From Actinomycetes bacterium (GTDB lineage Bacteria > Actinomycetota > Acidimicrobiia > UBA5794): 7,448 nucleotides of DNA. The stretch covers positions 1-7,448 of the forward strand of contig JAUVQC010000057.1 of NCBI GenBank assembly GCA_030598305.1, in the 5' to 3' direction. This document shows positions 1-6,091 of the stretch, in pieces. The notes beneath the pieces are model-generated. The model did not search any database, was not told the origin of the DNA, and was given only the letters and a program-made list of their open reading frames with translations. Both the position numbers and the translations under genes were made by a program. Positions within the stretch are counted from its first letter, which is position 1; every line of letters starts with the position of its first letter.

Positions 1-1316
1 CCGATCAGGATGGCCAGGGCCAGTGGAGCCTTCTTGGATGGCCCTGTAACCGAGTGCTCGGCCGCCTCTGGATGCCCAACAACGACGAAGTCGGTGCGCT
101 CGTCACGCAGCCTGTGGATGTTTCCCCAGCGTCCTCGCACCAGAATCGTGTCGCCTGACTTCAGGCTGAGATCGGGTCCCGTGTCCTCACCCGGGCGGCG
201 GACACCCATGATCTGGACCGACCCCCAACCGATCCACTCGCCCTCCCTGGCCTTGCGACCACGCAGTTTCGAACGGGGCGTGATCATGATCTCCGCCCAG
301 CCGATGTCGCTCGGCAAGCGCGTCTGATTCAGCTCCATCTCGGTCACGTCCAGTGGGCGGGCGTCCCACTGGGTCACGGCCGCCATGCCAGCAACTGCAT
401 CGGACAGTCCCCGGACGACAAGAACGTCGTGCTCTTTCAACTCCTCTGAAGGGAAAGGGAAGCGGGTGCGGGCACGGGGATCAGGTAGCTCGTGTCCGAG
501 GACGTTGTGAGGGGGGTCCTCCGGCCTGTTGCGCACATACACGGGCACGACGCCGAAACGTTCCCCGATATTCAACTCGCGAAATGTCCGCCCGAACGCT
601 TTGTCGCCCTTGGGGAATTCGATGGCGTAGAGGGAGCGATCCTTCGCGAAGGCCTTGATGAGGAGCGCGTACTCCTCGGGACCCGAGGGCGGCTTGTCTG
701 TGTCTGACTGGCTGGGGAGCAGCTTGTGCCCCCACATCACCATGTAGGCAATGGCGGCGATCAGCAGTGGCAGGCCGATGAGGGCGTATTCGAAATACCC
801 GAAAGGCTCAAGGCCGGCAGTGACCAGCACCTCGGATACGACGATGTTCGGCGGCGTCCCGGTGAGCGTGAGCAGGCCACCAGCGTTGGCCGCGAAGGCG
901 ATTGGGATGAGTAGCTTCGATGGCGTTGATCCGATGACCCAGGCTGCTGCCATGACGGCTGGCATGAGCGTTGCGACCGTGCCCGTATTGGAGATGAACG
1001 CGGACAGAACCGCTGTGCCGATCATCGACACGACGAGCATGCGTGAGAGCGACGTTCCCGCCTTTTCCACAATGAAGTTCGATCCCCAGTCCGTTATGCC
1101 GGTCTTGGTGAGGCCCTCACCGACGATGAAGAGTGCCCCGATCATGATCACCGTTGAACTTGCGAAGCCAGCCAAGGTTTCGTCGACAGTGAGAATCCCG
1201 AGAAGGAAGAGTGCAACGGCAGAGGACATCGCAACGACGTCCGGGTTGATACGACCCCACATGAAGAACGAGATGGTGACCGCGAGCACCAGGAACGTGA
1301 TTGCCATCTGTGACAT
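1..1316 (-). CDS. SLC13/DASS-family permease with TrkA_C domains, N-terminal part (3' end off the window)
   Basis: Inner-membrane permease of the divalent anion/Na+ symporter (SLC13) family, with cytoplasmic regulatory domains between its two membrane halves. I translated 438 codons with no stop down to position 1. Hydrophobic segments lie at about residues 4-20, 28-45, 53-68, 94-110, 113-130, 135-150 and 176-195. The two family signatures are visible: SNT at 109-111 and TGTPPN at 152-157, which in this family line the Na+ and substrate sites. Residues 214-303 and 326-414 are two TrkA_C-like domains; the first carries a Pro/Arg-rich insert (about 264-290). The second membrane half begins near residue 429. 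The start at 1316 is chosen because a TACGTT box sits 7-12 bases upstream and no Shine-Dalgarno is present; an in-frame ATG at 1343 would add nine residues. The substrate (sulfate, dicarboxylate or another anion) cannot be told. Family certain; length of the missing part unknown. Confidence 0.9.
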   Translation of the reverse strand, partial: MSQMAITFLVLAVTISFFMWGRINPDVVAMSSAVALFLLGILTVDETLAGFASSTVIMIGALFIVGEGLTKTGITDWGSNFIVEKAGTSLSRMLVVSMIGTAVLSAFISNTGTVATLMPAVMAAAWVIGSTPSKLLIPIAFAANAGGLLTLTGTPPNIVVSEVLVTAGLEPFGYFEYALIGLPLLIAAIAYMVMWGHKLLPSQSDTDKPPSGPEEYALLIKAFAKDRSLYAIEFPKGDKAFGRTFRELNIGERFGVVPVYVRNRPEDPPHNVLGHELPDPRARTRFPFPSEELKEHDVLVVRGLSDAVAGMAAVTQWDARPLDVTEMELNQTRLPSDIGWAEIMITPRSKLRGRKAREGEWIGWGSVQIMGVRRPGEDTGPDLSLKSGDTILVRGRWGNIHRLRDERTDFVVVGHPEAAEHSVTGPSKKAPLALAILI

Positions 1317-1322
1317 GACCGA

Positions 1323-1335
1323 AACGTAGTACGTT
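1323..1335. promoter_or_regulatory. 13-bp perfect inverted repeat: symmetric divergent promoter / possible operator
   Basis: The sequence AACGTAGTACGTT is a perfect inverted repeat with 6-bp arms around the central G at 1329. Each arm read outward gives TACGTT, matching the actinobacterial -10 pattern TANNNT: 1330-1335 for the plus-strand gene and 1328-1323 for the permease. Each box ends exactly six bases before an ATG (1342 plus, 1316 minus), the spacing expected if transcription starts on the A of the start codon. Both start codons are 13 bases from the centre. Neither side shows a clear -35 hexamer. Bound polymerases would overlap, so the two promoters may exclude one another. The repeat could also, or instead, be a repressor operator. 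The geometry is seen directly; promoter function is inferred. Confidence 0.55.
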
Positions 1336-1341
1336 CCTCCC

Positions 1342-1977
1342 ATGCTTCCGATACAACTTGTTGAGACAGAGCGCGACGACTTCGACGGCACAATCGTCGA
1401 GATGTGGCGAGGGGACGACTTCGTCTGCATGGTGTTCTGGGATGGGCAGGCCCCCATCGTCCAGTTCTATCCCGATGGTGACGGTGATGTGCAGGACCTC
1501 GATGTGCGAGAGGTCCAGCAGTTGCTCGATACGGCGCTCCAGATCGTCGATCCGCATGCCTTCGATGATGACTTCACAGCTCTGCGCGATGCCGTTGCCG
1601 AGGCCGCTGATGAAGCCAGCGACGTCCACCCCGCAACCGAAGCCCTGATGGCTGAATTCGACGACCGAGCTGTGTACCGCACCGACGACGGCGAGGGTTT
1701 CTTCAAGCGCGGCGATGCCGAAGCGTTTATCGAGAAGTGTGGCGAGCTCGATCTCGGAGTTGTTGAGATGGAGGGGTTCGACCTGGACGGCGAGACACTC
1801 ATTCCTCGCCCTCAGATGAACCTCGTGGTGACACCGCAGAAGATGATGTCGTGGTCGGAGTTCAGGACGTATGCCAACGCGACTGCTGCAGACGCCTTGC
1901 GCATCTGGCCGTCGAGGCCCACAATCGTTGTTGCCTTCGTCATCCAGCAACCCGACAACGAAACCATCGTTGCCTGA
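1342..1977 (+). CDS. Acidic hypothetical protein, 211 residues
   Basis: I do not recognise a family. The protein is strongly acidic, with Asp/Glu clusters throughout, and has no signal peptide or membrane segment, so it is probably cytoplasmic. Residues 5-70 look like one small folded domain of alternating beta-strands (VCMVFWDGQAPIVQFYP, 28-44) followed by a helix (VREVQQLLDTALQIVD, 55-70). A helical linker covers about 77-105. A second mixed region (about 106-165) carries FFKRGDAEAFIEKCG at 120-134, and the C-terminus ends with a strand-like stretch, TIVVAFVIQQ. The ATG at 1342 is the first start after an in-frame stop at 1327. It has no Shine-Dalgarno but has TACGTT at -12 to -7, so a leaderless message is likely. 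GC-rich third positions support coding. The antisense open frame here is its shadow. It is divergent from the permease; a functional link is only a guess. Confidence 0.75.
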   Translation: MLPIQLVETERDDFDGTIVEMWRGDDFVCMVFWDGQAPIVQFYPDGDGDVQDLDVREVQQLLDTALQIVDPHAFDDDFTALRDAVAEAADEASDVHPATEALMAEFDDRAVYRTDDGEGFFKRGDAEAFIEKCGELDLGVVEMEGFDLDGETLIPRPQMNLVVTPQKMMSWSEFRTYANATAADALRIWPSRPTIVVAFVIQQPDNETIVA

Positions 1978-2027
1978 CCACCCGATGGATCCGATTTCGA
2001 TAGTTCGTGGTCGGGACCCGTCGAGTG

Positions 2028-2384
2028 TCAAGCCGTGGCTGCGATGACCACTCCGAGAACGAGGTAGATCGCGCCGATGATGACCGGCATGTTCGTGATT
2101 ACGGACTCCGTCCCCCGCTCAGTCTCCCACTTGTGACCATTGATCAGCACGTCGAGGACCGAACCCGCGATCGGTCCGAGGATCATCGTCAGGAAACCGA
2201 GCCCAACCATCAGGTATCCGGCCATTGTTCGAATGGCCACCGCGTCACAGGGCTTGCCGACGGTGGCATCGCTGCAGAATCCGGGCCAGCGTGGTGCAAG
2301 CAACCAGGCGATGAGGAACGCGAGCCCCACTCCAATGAGGAAGAGGATGATCGTGCGCCACGCACGAGATGTGAACGGATTCAT
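2028..2384 (-). CDS. Small three-span membrane protein, unknown function
   Basis: A 118-residue protein starting MNPFTSRAWRTI. Hydrophobic segments at about 11-30, 54-76 and 98-117 suggest three membrane spans. The loop between spans 1 and 2 (31-50) holds two cysteines, C37 and C46, in a context (PGFCSDATVGKPCDAV) that could form a disulfide on the outer face; a charged loop (HKWETERGTES, 84-94) joins spans 2 and 3. I recognise no family. An in-frame ATG at 2477 would add 31 residues, but that extension is Arg-rich, not membrane-like, and lies close to the divergent aminotransferase start. The start at 2384 gives a normal first span and has TACCGT at -12 to -7. It is convergent with the acidic protein, with 50 bp between stops, and divergent from the aminotransferase. 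Confidence 0.72.
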   Translation of the reverse strand: MNPFTSRAWRTIILFLIGVGLAFLIAWLLAPRWPGFCSDATVGKPCDAVAIRTMAGYLMVGLGFLTMILGPIAGSVLDVLINGHKWETERGTESVITNMPVIIGAIYLVLGVVIAATA

Positions 2385-2390
2385 GGGGAG

Positions 2391-2396
2391 ACGGTA
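2391..2396 (-). promoter_or_regulatory. Candidate -10 box (TACCGT) for a leaderless membrane-protein message
   Basis: On the minus strand TACCGT fits the TANNNT pattern. It is followed by six bases and then the ATG at 2384, the same geometry as the two genes at 1316 and 1342. The bases before this ATG (CTCCCC) cannot act as a Shine-Dalgarno. I see no convincing -35 hexamer. Function is inferred from spacing alone. Confidence 0.4.
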
Positions 2397-2459
2397 GAGC
2401 AGATAGCTGGACGTTGAGGCGATGGATCCAGCTCGGCGACGCAGTGCGTTGGGGAGAAG

Positions 2460-2465
2460 TACCCT
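2460..2465 (+). promoter_or_regulatory. Candidate -10 box (TACCCT) for the aminotransferase/E1 operon
   Basis: TACCCT fits TANNNT and would place transcription start near 2472, giving a leader of about 27 bases that contains the Shine-Dalgarno at 2484-2488. No good -35 element is visible. It is the best candidate I found in the 114-bp spacer between the divergent starts at 2384 and 2499, but short boxes of this kind are common by chance. Confidence 0.25.
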
Positions 2466-2483
2466 GAGCCCACGCATTCGAAC

Positions 2484-2488
2484 GGAGG
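2484..2488 (+). promoter_or_regulatory. hisC: Shine-Dalgarno that fixes the aminotransferase GTG start
   Basis: GGAGG lies ten bases before the GTG at 2499. It supports the GTG as the true start and contrasts with the Shine-Dalgarno-less genes to its left. Confidence 0.7.
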
Positions 2489-2498
2489 ACGCTGCACC

Positions 2499-3575
2499 GT
2501 GCCGACGTACAGGCCAGACCTCGATTCAATCCCCCGCTACACACCTGGTAAGCCGATCTCTGAGGTGGCCAGGGAATTGGGGATCGAGTCGATCGACAAG
2601 CTCGCTTCGAACGAATGTCCGACAGAACCGTTCCCCGAAGTGGTCGCTGCGATCGCTGCTGCGGGGGCAACCGTAAATCGCTACCCCGATAGCGGGCAGT
2701 TCGAACTCACGAGGGCGATAGCAGGGCACTACGGCATCGATCCCGCCTCCGTATGGGTTGGTGCCGGGTCTTCCGAGGTCCTGCAGTGCACAGCCCAGGC
2801 GGTCGGTGGTCAGGGAACACAAGCCATCTTTGCGCACCCAAGTTTTGTGATGTATTCAATCGCGACCCTCATTGCGTACGCCGATCCGGTTGTCATCCCT
2901 CTCGATGGCGACCACAACCATGACCTCGACGCGATGCTCGCTGCAATCACCGATGACACGACGATCGTGTATATCTGCAACCCGAACAATCCAACTGGTG
3001 GGATTCGGTCGGGTGAAGATGTGCGTTCCTTCATCAATGCCGTCGACGAAGCCGTCACGATCGTCATCGACGAGGCGTACGCCGAGTATGTCACAGACGT
3101 TCGATACGAGTCGATGGTCGGCGTTGCGATGACCAAGCCGAACGTGCTGGTGGCGCGCACGTTCTCGAAAATCTATGGCCTGGCCGGTCTCCGCATCGGG
3201 TATGGAATCGGTAACGCCGATCTGATCGACAAGCTGCGAACAACACAGCCTCCATTCGCTGTGACGACTACTGCCCAGGCTGCGGCTCTTGCCGCCCTTC
3301 GGCTTCAGGACGAGGTTGCGGAACGTCGTGAGTCCAATGCAAGAGGCAGGGACCACCTCCTGAGCGAACTTGAGCGACGTGGGTACCGCGTTGCCGAGTC
3401 GCACGCGAACTTCGTGTACTTCGAGCCGGACGGTGACCCGTCAGGACTCTTCGACTCGCTGCTTCTCGAGGGCGTCATCGTTCGCGTTCTCGGCAGCGGT
3501 GTCCGGGTGACTGTCGGAACGGATCAAGAGAACGGGCGATTCTTCGAAGCTCTTGAGAAGGTGGCAGGCTCCTGA
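2499..3575 (+). CDS. hisC: HisC/Pat-type class I/II PLP aminotransferase
   Basis: A fold-type I PLP aminotransferase of the histidinol-phosphate/aromatic aminotransferase group, transferring an amino group between an amino acid and a 2-oxo acid in the cytoplasm. The 358-residue length is normal for HisC. Visible landmarks are LASNE (35-39), the cofactor loop GAGSSEVL (88-95), NPNNPTG (161-167), the PLP-ring Asp in DEAY (191-194), the Schiff-base lysine K224 in TFSKIYGLAGLRIGY, and the C-terminal substrate-carboxylate Arg in GVRVTVGT (R336). The GTG start has a GGAGG. Its stop overlaps the start of the fused E1 gene by one base, so the two are probably translationally coupled. There are no other histidine genes nearby. 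A role in making or degrading aromatic or branched-chain amino acids, feeding the 2-oxo acid to the E1, is therefore at least as likely as histidine synthesis. Fold and chemistry are certain; the substrate, and so the symbol, is tentative. Confidence 0.9.
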   Translation: MPTYRPDLDSIPRYTPGKPISEVARELGIESIDKLASNECPTEPFPEVVAAIAAAGATVNRYPDSGQFELTRAIAGHYGIDPASVWVGAGSSEVLQCTAQAVGGQGTQAIFAHPSFVMYSIATLIAYADPVVIPLDGDHNHDLDAMLAAITDDTTIVYICNPNNPTGGIRSGEDVRSFINAVDEAVTIVIDEAYAEYVTDVRYESMVGVAMTKPNVLVARTFSKIYGLAGLRIGYGIGNADLIDKLRTTQPPFAVTTTAQAAALAALRLQDEVAERRESNARGRDHLLSELERRGYRVAESHANFVYFEPDGDPSGLFDSLLLEGVIVRVLGSGVRVTVGTDQENGRFFEALEKVAGS

Positions 3576-5683
3576 TGAAGAGACCAGAGGATGTCCAGTG
3601 GGACCAACTGCATGAGATCGTCGACAAGGCTGGGAAGCTCGTTGGGGAGGCGCCCTGGCTGAGCGAGGAATTGGCGCTTGACCTGTATGGCGACATGGTG
3701 CGGACACGCATCTTTGACCGCCGCGCAACGACGGCTCAGAGACAGGGTCGGCTCGGCACCTATGCCATTGCGGAGGGGCATGAGGCGATCCAGGTGGGTA
3801 GCGCCCATGCGCTGCGTGACGATGACTTCATCTACCCCGGCTACCGCGAACATGGGGTGCATATCGCGAAGGGTATGCCATATGAAACGATCCTTGCGTA
3901 CTGGCGAGGACTACCGAACGCGAGCTGGGATCCCAAGACCATGAATCAGATGGTCATTACCGTTCCCATTGGGAGCCACCTCCCACACGCCGTGGGGCAT
4001 GCCTACGCCGAGCGGCTCATGGGTAACGATGTCGTCACTGCCACCTACATCGGTGATGGCGGAACATCGGAGAACGACTTCCACTCAGGGCTCAACTTCG
4101 CCGGCGTATGGAAGACGCCGACGGTGTTCGTCGTTTCGAACAACTTCTATGCGATCTCGGTGCCATACGAGGAGCAAACCGCAGCGACGTGGCTTGCCGA
4201 CAAGGCCATCGGGTACGGCATGGCATCTGAGAAAGTGAACGGCTTCGATGCGCTCGCGGTGTACGACGCGACGCTTCGCGCGGTCGAGCGTGGTGTTGCC
4301 GGGGAGGGGCCGACGCTGATCGAGGCCATCTGTTACCGCTTTGGTCCTCACGCAACAGCTGATGACCCTTCGTTGTACCGGACCAAGGACGAAGAAGAGC
4401 TCTGGCGCCCGTTCGATCCCATCGACCGCATGCGCAACTTCGTCATTGGACAGGGCTGGTGGGACGACACGGCCGAGGAGCAACTCATTTCGGAAGCCAC
4501 GAAGCGTTTCGATGAGGCGCTCGACTCAGTCTCAGAAATGGAGCTGCCGCCGCGCTCTGACATCATCATCCAGGCATTCGACAAGGTTCCTGCCTCAATG
4601 ATCGAGCAACTCCACCGTCTGGAGGACGGCGCCGGAGAAGTTCGTTCTGACATCCCGGTATCGAAGCAGTGGGTCGTTGGAGAGGACAGGCTCCCCGGCG
4701 GACCATCAACAGAGATGACAATGGCCGACGCCATCAATGCGGCTCTGCATCAGGAGATGGCCGCTGATCCGACCACGGTCCTTCTGGGCGAGGACGTCGC
4801 TGTTGCCGGTGGTGTCTTCAGGATCTCAGTAGGGCTCCTCGAGAAGTTCGGGGCAGAGCGAATCATCGACACGCCGATCAACGAGTCGGGGATCGTCGGC
4901 ACCGCGATTGGGATGGCGATGGCTGGTATCCGGCCGATTGCGGAGATTCAGTTCGAAGGTTTCTCATATCCCGCGTTCGACCAGATCGCGAGCCATCTCG
5001 GTCGCATCCGGTTCCGAGCGAGAGGCAACACATCGCTTCCGATGGTGGTCCGAATGCCGAACGGCGCCGGTATCGGAGCGCACGAGCACCACTGCGACAG
5101 TCCCGAGGCGTACTTCTCCCACGTACCTGGGATTGTCGTCGTCGTCCCATCCACGCCCGCAGATGCAAAGGGACTGCTTGCTGCGGCGATTCGCTCTGAG
5201 GATCCGGTGATGTTCCTCGAACCGAAAGTTCTCTACCGCGCGGGCAAGGAGATGGTGCCCGATGCCGCATACGAGCTGCCACTCGGTCGTGCCCGCACGA
5301 GACGCACGGGGACCGACGTGACACTCGTCACATACGGTGGCATGGTCCCGGTGTCACTGCGTGCTGCCGCGACGGTGGCAGACGAAGGAATCGATGTCGA
5401 GGTCATCGATCTCCGTACGGTGTATCCGTGGGACGTCGAGACGGTGTCCGAGTCGATTGGCAGGACAGGCCGGATGCTCTTCGTTCAGGAGCCGCAACGC
5501 TCAGGGGGTATCGGAGCAGAGGTCGTTGCGGAGGTTGCGGAGCGATGTGGTTACGACCTCGTCGCTCCACCGCGAAGGCTCGCAGCAACAGATGCCCCAT
5601 GGCCGCAGTTCGCGATCGAGGCCCATGCGCTTGTCACCGACGTGATGGTTGCGAGTGAACTCAGGAGCCTTGCCGCGCAGTAG
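3575..5683 (+). CDS. Fused alpha-beta E1 of a 2-oxo acid (probably branched-chain) dehydrogenase
   Basis: Thiamine-diphosphate enzyme that decarboxylates a 2-oxo acid and passes the acyl group to the lipoyl arm of an E2. Normally alpha and beta are separate chains of roughly 330-400 residues; here they form one of 702. The alpha part (about 25-345) has YPGYREHG (87-94), SHLPHAVGHAYA (134-145), the ThDP/Mg motif from GDG (160-162) to NN (189-190), and the loop GPHATADDPSLYR (257-269) typical of BCKDH/PDH alpha subunits. After a linker (about 346-378) the beta part has LLGEDVA (403-409), the cofactor-activating Glu E437 in NESGIVG, HHCDSPEAYFSH (505-516), VPSTPADAKGLL (524-535), and a transketolase C-terminal domain (about 565-695). 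Both active-site halves look intact. The start ATG shares its A with the aminotransferase TGA; tandem stops TAG-TGA end the gene. No E2 or E3 follows. A pyruvate or acetoin substrate is not excluded. Confidence 0.93.
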   Translation: MKRPEDVQWDQLHEIVDKAGKLVGEAPWLSEELALDLYGDMVRTRIFDRRATTAQRQGRLGTYAIAEGHEAIQVGSAHALRDDDFIYPGYREHGVHIAKGMPYETILAYWRGLPNASWDPKTMNQMVITVPIGSHLPHAVGHAYAERLMGNDVVTATYIGDGGTSENDFHSGLNFAGVWKTPTVFVVSNNFYAISVPYEEQTAATWLADKAIGYGMASEKVNGFDALAVYDATLRAVERGVAGEGPTLIEAICYRFGPHATADDPSLYRTKDEEELWRPFDPIDRMRNFVIGQGWWDDTAEEQLISEATKRFDEALDSVSEMELPPRSDIIIQAFDKVPASMIEQLHRLEDGAGEVRSDIPVSKQWVVGEDRLPGGPSTEMTMADAINAALHQEMAADPTTVLLGEDVAVAGGVFRISVGLLEKFGAERIIDTPINESGIVGTAIGMAMAGIRPIAEIQFEGFSYPAFDQIASHLGRIRFRARGNTSLPMVVRMPNGAGIGAHEHHCDSPEAYFSHVPGIVVVVPSTPADAKGLLAAAIRSEDPVMFLEPKVLYRAGKEMVPDAAYELPLGRARTRRTGTDVTLVTYGGMVPVSLRAAATVADEGIDVEVIDLRTVYPWDVETVSESIGRTGRMLFVQEPQRSGGIGAEVVAEVAERCGYDLVAPPRRLAATDAPWPQFAIEAHALVTDVMVASELRSLAAQ

Positions 5684-5696
5684 TGACCTAGCGCGC

Positions 5697-6089
5697 TCAG
5701 AGCCCCGGATCCTGGTCTCTACGGATCGAAGGCAGATTGCGCTTGCGGCGGACACCGATACGGAACGCTGGACCGATGTTGGTGCCCCAGCGGGACTCAG
5801 ACTCCTCGAGGAGCCTGCGCAGACGCGTCACCTGGTTCTTGAGCCGGGCGTTGTCCCTTTGCAGCGTGATGATTCGCTTTATGCCTTCGAGGTTGACTCC
5901 GGCATTCGACAGGTCCTGGATGAGGAGCAGGCGGTCCAGATCTCCCTTGCTGTAGCGACGCGTTCCTCCCGGTGTGCGGTACGGGTCAACGAGACCGCGG
6001 CGTTCATAGACGCGTAGCGTTTGTGGGTGCATGCCAACGAGCTCGGCTGCGACCGAGATGATGTAGACGGCTTCCTGTTGGTCGTTCAT
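5697..6089 (-). CDS. hspR: HspR, MerR-family heat-shock repressor
   Basis: Transcriptional repressor of the dnaK operon in actinobacteria, which in known cases uses DnaK as co-repressor. The 130-residue protein has the MerR-type helix-turn-helix (9-32, including HPQTLRVYERRGLV), the wing TPGGTRRYS (39-47), the HspR signature GVNLEGIKRII (64-74), a short coiled coil (71-98) and a basic tail (RIGVRRKRN, 110-118), as in other HspR proteins. The ATG at 6089 is preferred: it follows the dnaJ stop by two bases (TGAACATG) and has a G-rich ribosome site (GGGGGTG) seven bases or less upstream. An in-frame ATG at 6122 would overlap dnaJ by 31 bases. It is last in grpE-dnaJ-hspR. No HspR operator (CTTGAGT-N7-ACTCAAG type) is seen in the window; it should lie upstream of dnaK, beyond the right edge. 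Confidence 0.93.
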   Translation of the reverse strand: MNDQQEAVYIISVAAELVGMHPQTLRVYERRGLVDPYRTPGGTRRYSKGDLDRLLLIQDLSNAGVNLEGIKRIITLQRDNARLKNQVTRLRRLLEESESRWGTNIGPAFRIGVRRKRNLPSIRRDQDPGL

Positions 6090-6091
6090 GT

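Noticed and set aside
1314..1343. Permease start at the in-frame ATG at 1343, sharing the CATG with the plus-strand gene
   Set aside because: It would add nine non-membrane residues and overlap the divergent start. The ATG at 1316 has a well-placed TACGTT box and gives a normal N-terminal first span.
1978..2027. Terminator hairpin in the convergent gap after the acidic protein
   Set aside because: Only a 5-bp pairing (CCCGA at 1981 with TCGGG at 2011) around a long loop, with no T-run; not convincing.
1117..2031. Long minus-strand open frame of 304 codons opposite the acidic protein and the permease start
   Set aside because: Its codons are exactly antiparallel to those of the plus-strand gene, the register in which GC-rich third positions keep the opposite strand open. 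The product has no domain-like pattern and would also overlap the real permease frame.
2385..2477. Longer membrane-protein start at 2477
   Set aside because: The extra 31 residues are Arg-rich and atypical, with no Shine-Dalgarno before 2477; the start at 2384 leads straight into the first membrane span.
2245..2670. Minus-strand open frame of 141 codons across the aminotransferase start
   Set aside because: It overlaps the well-supported aminotransferase N-terminus and its Shine-Dalgarno, and the composition is shadow-like.
4878..5324. Minus-strand open frame of 148 codons inside the E1 gene
   Set aside because: It is Arg/Ser/Pro-rich and lies wholly within the conserved beta-subunit coding region, a typical high-GC shadow.
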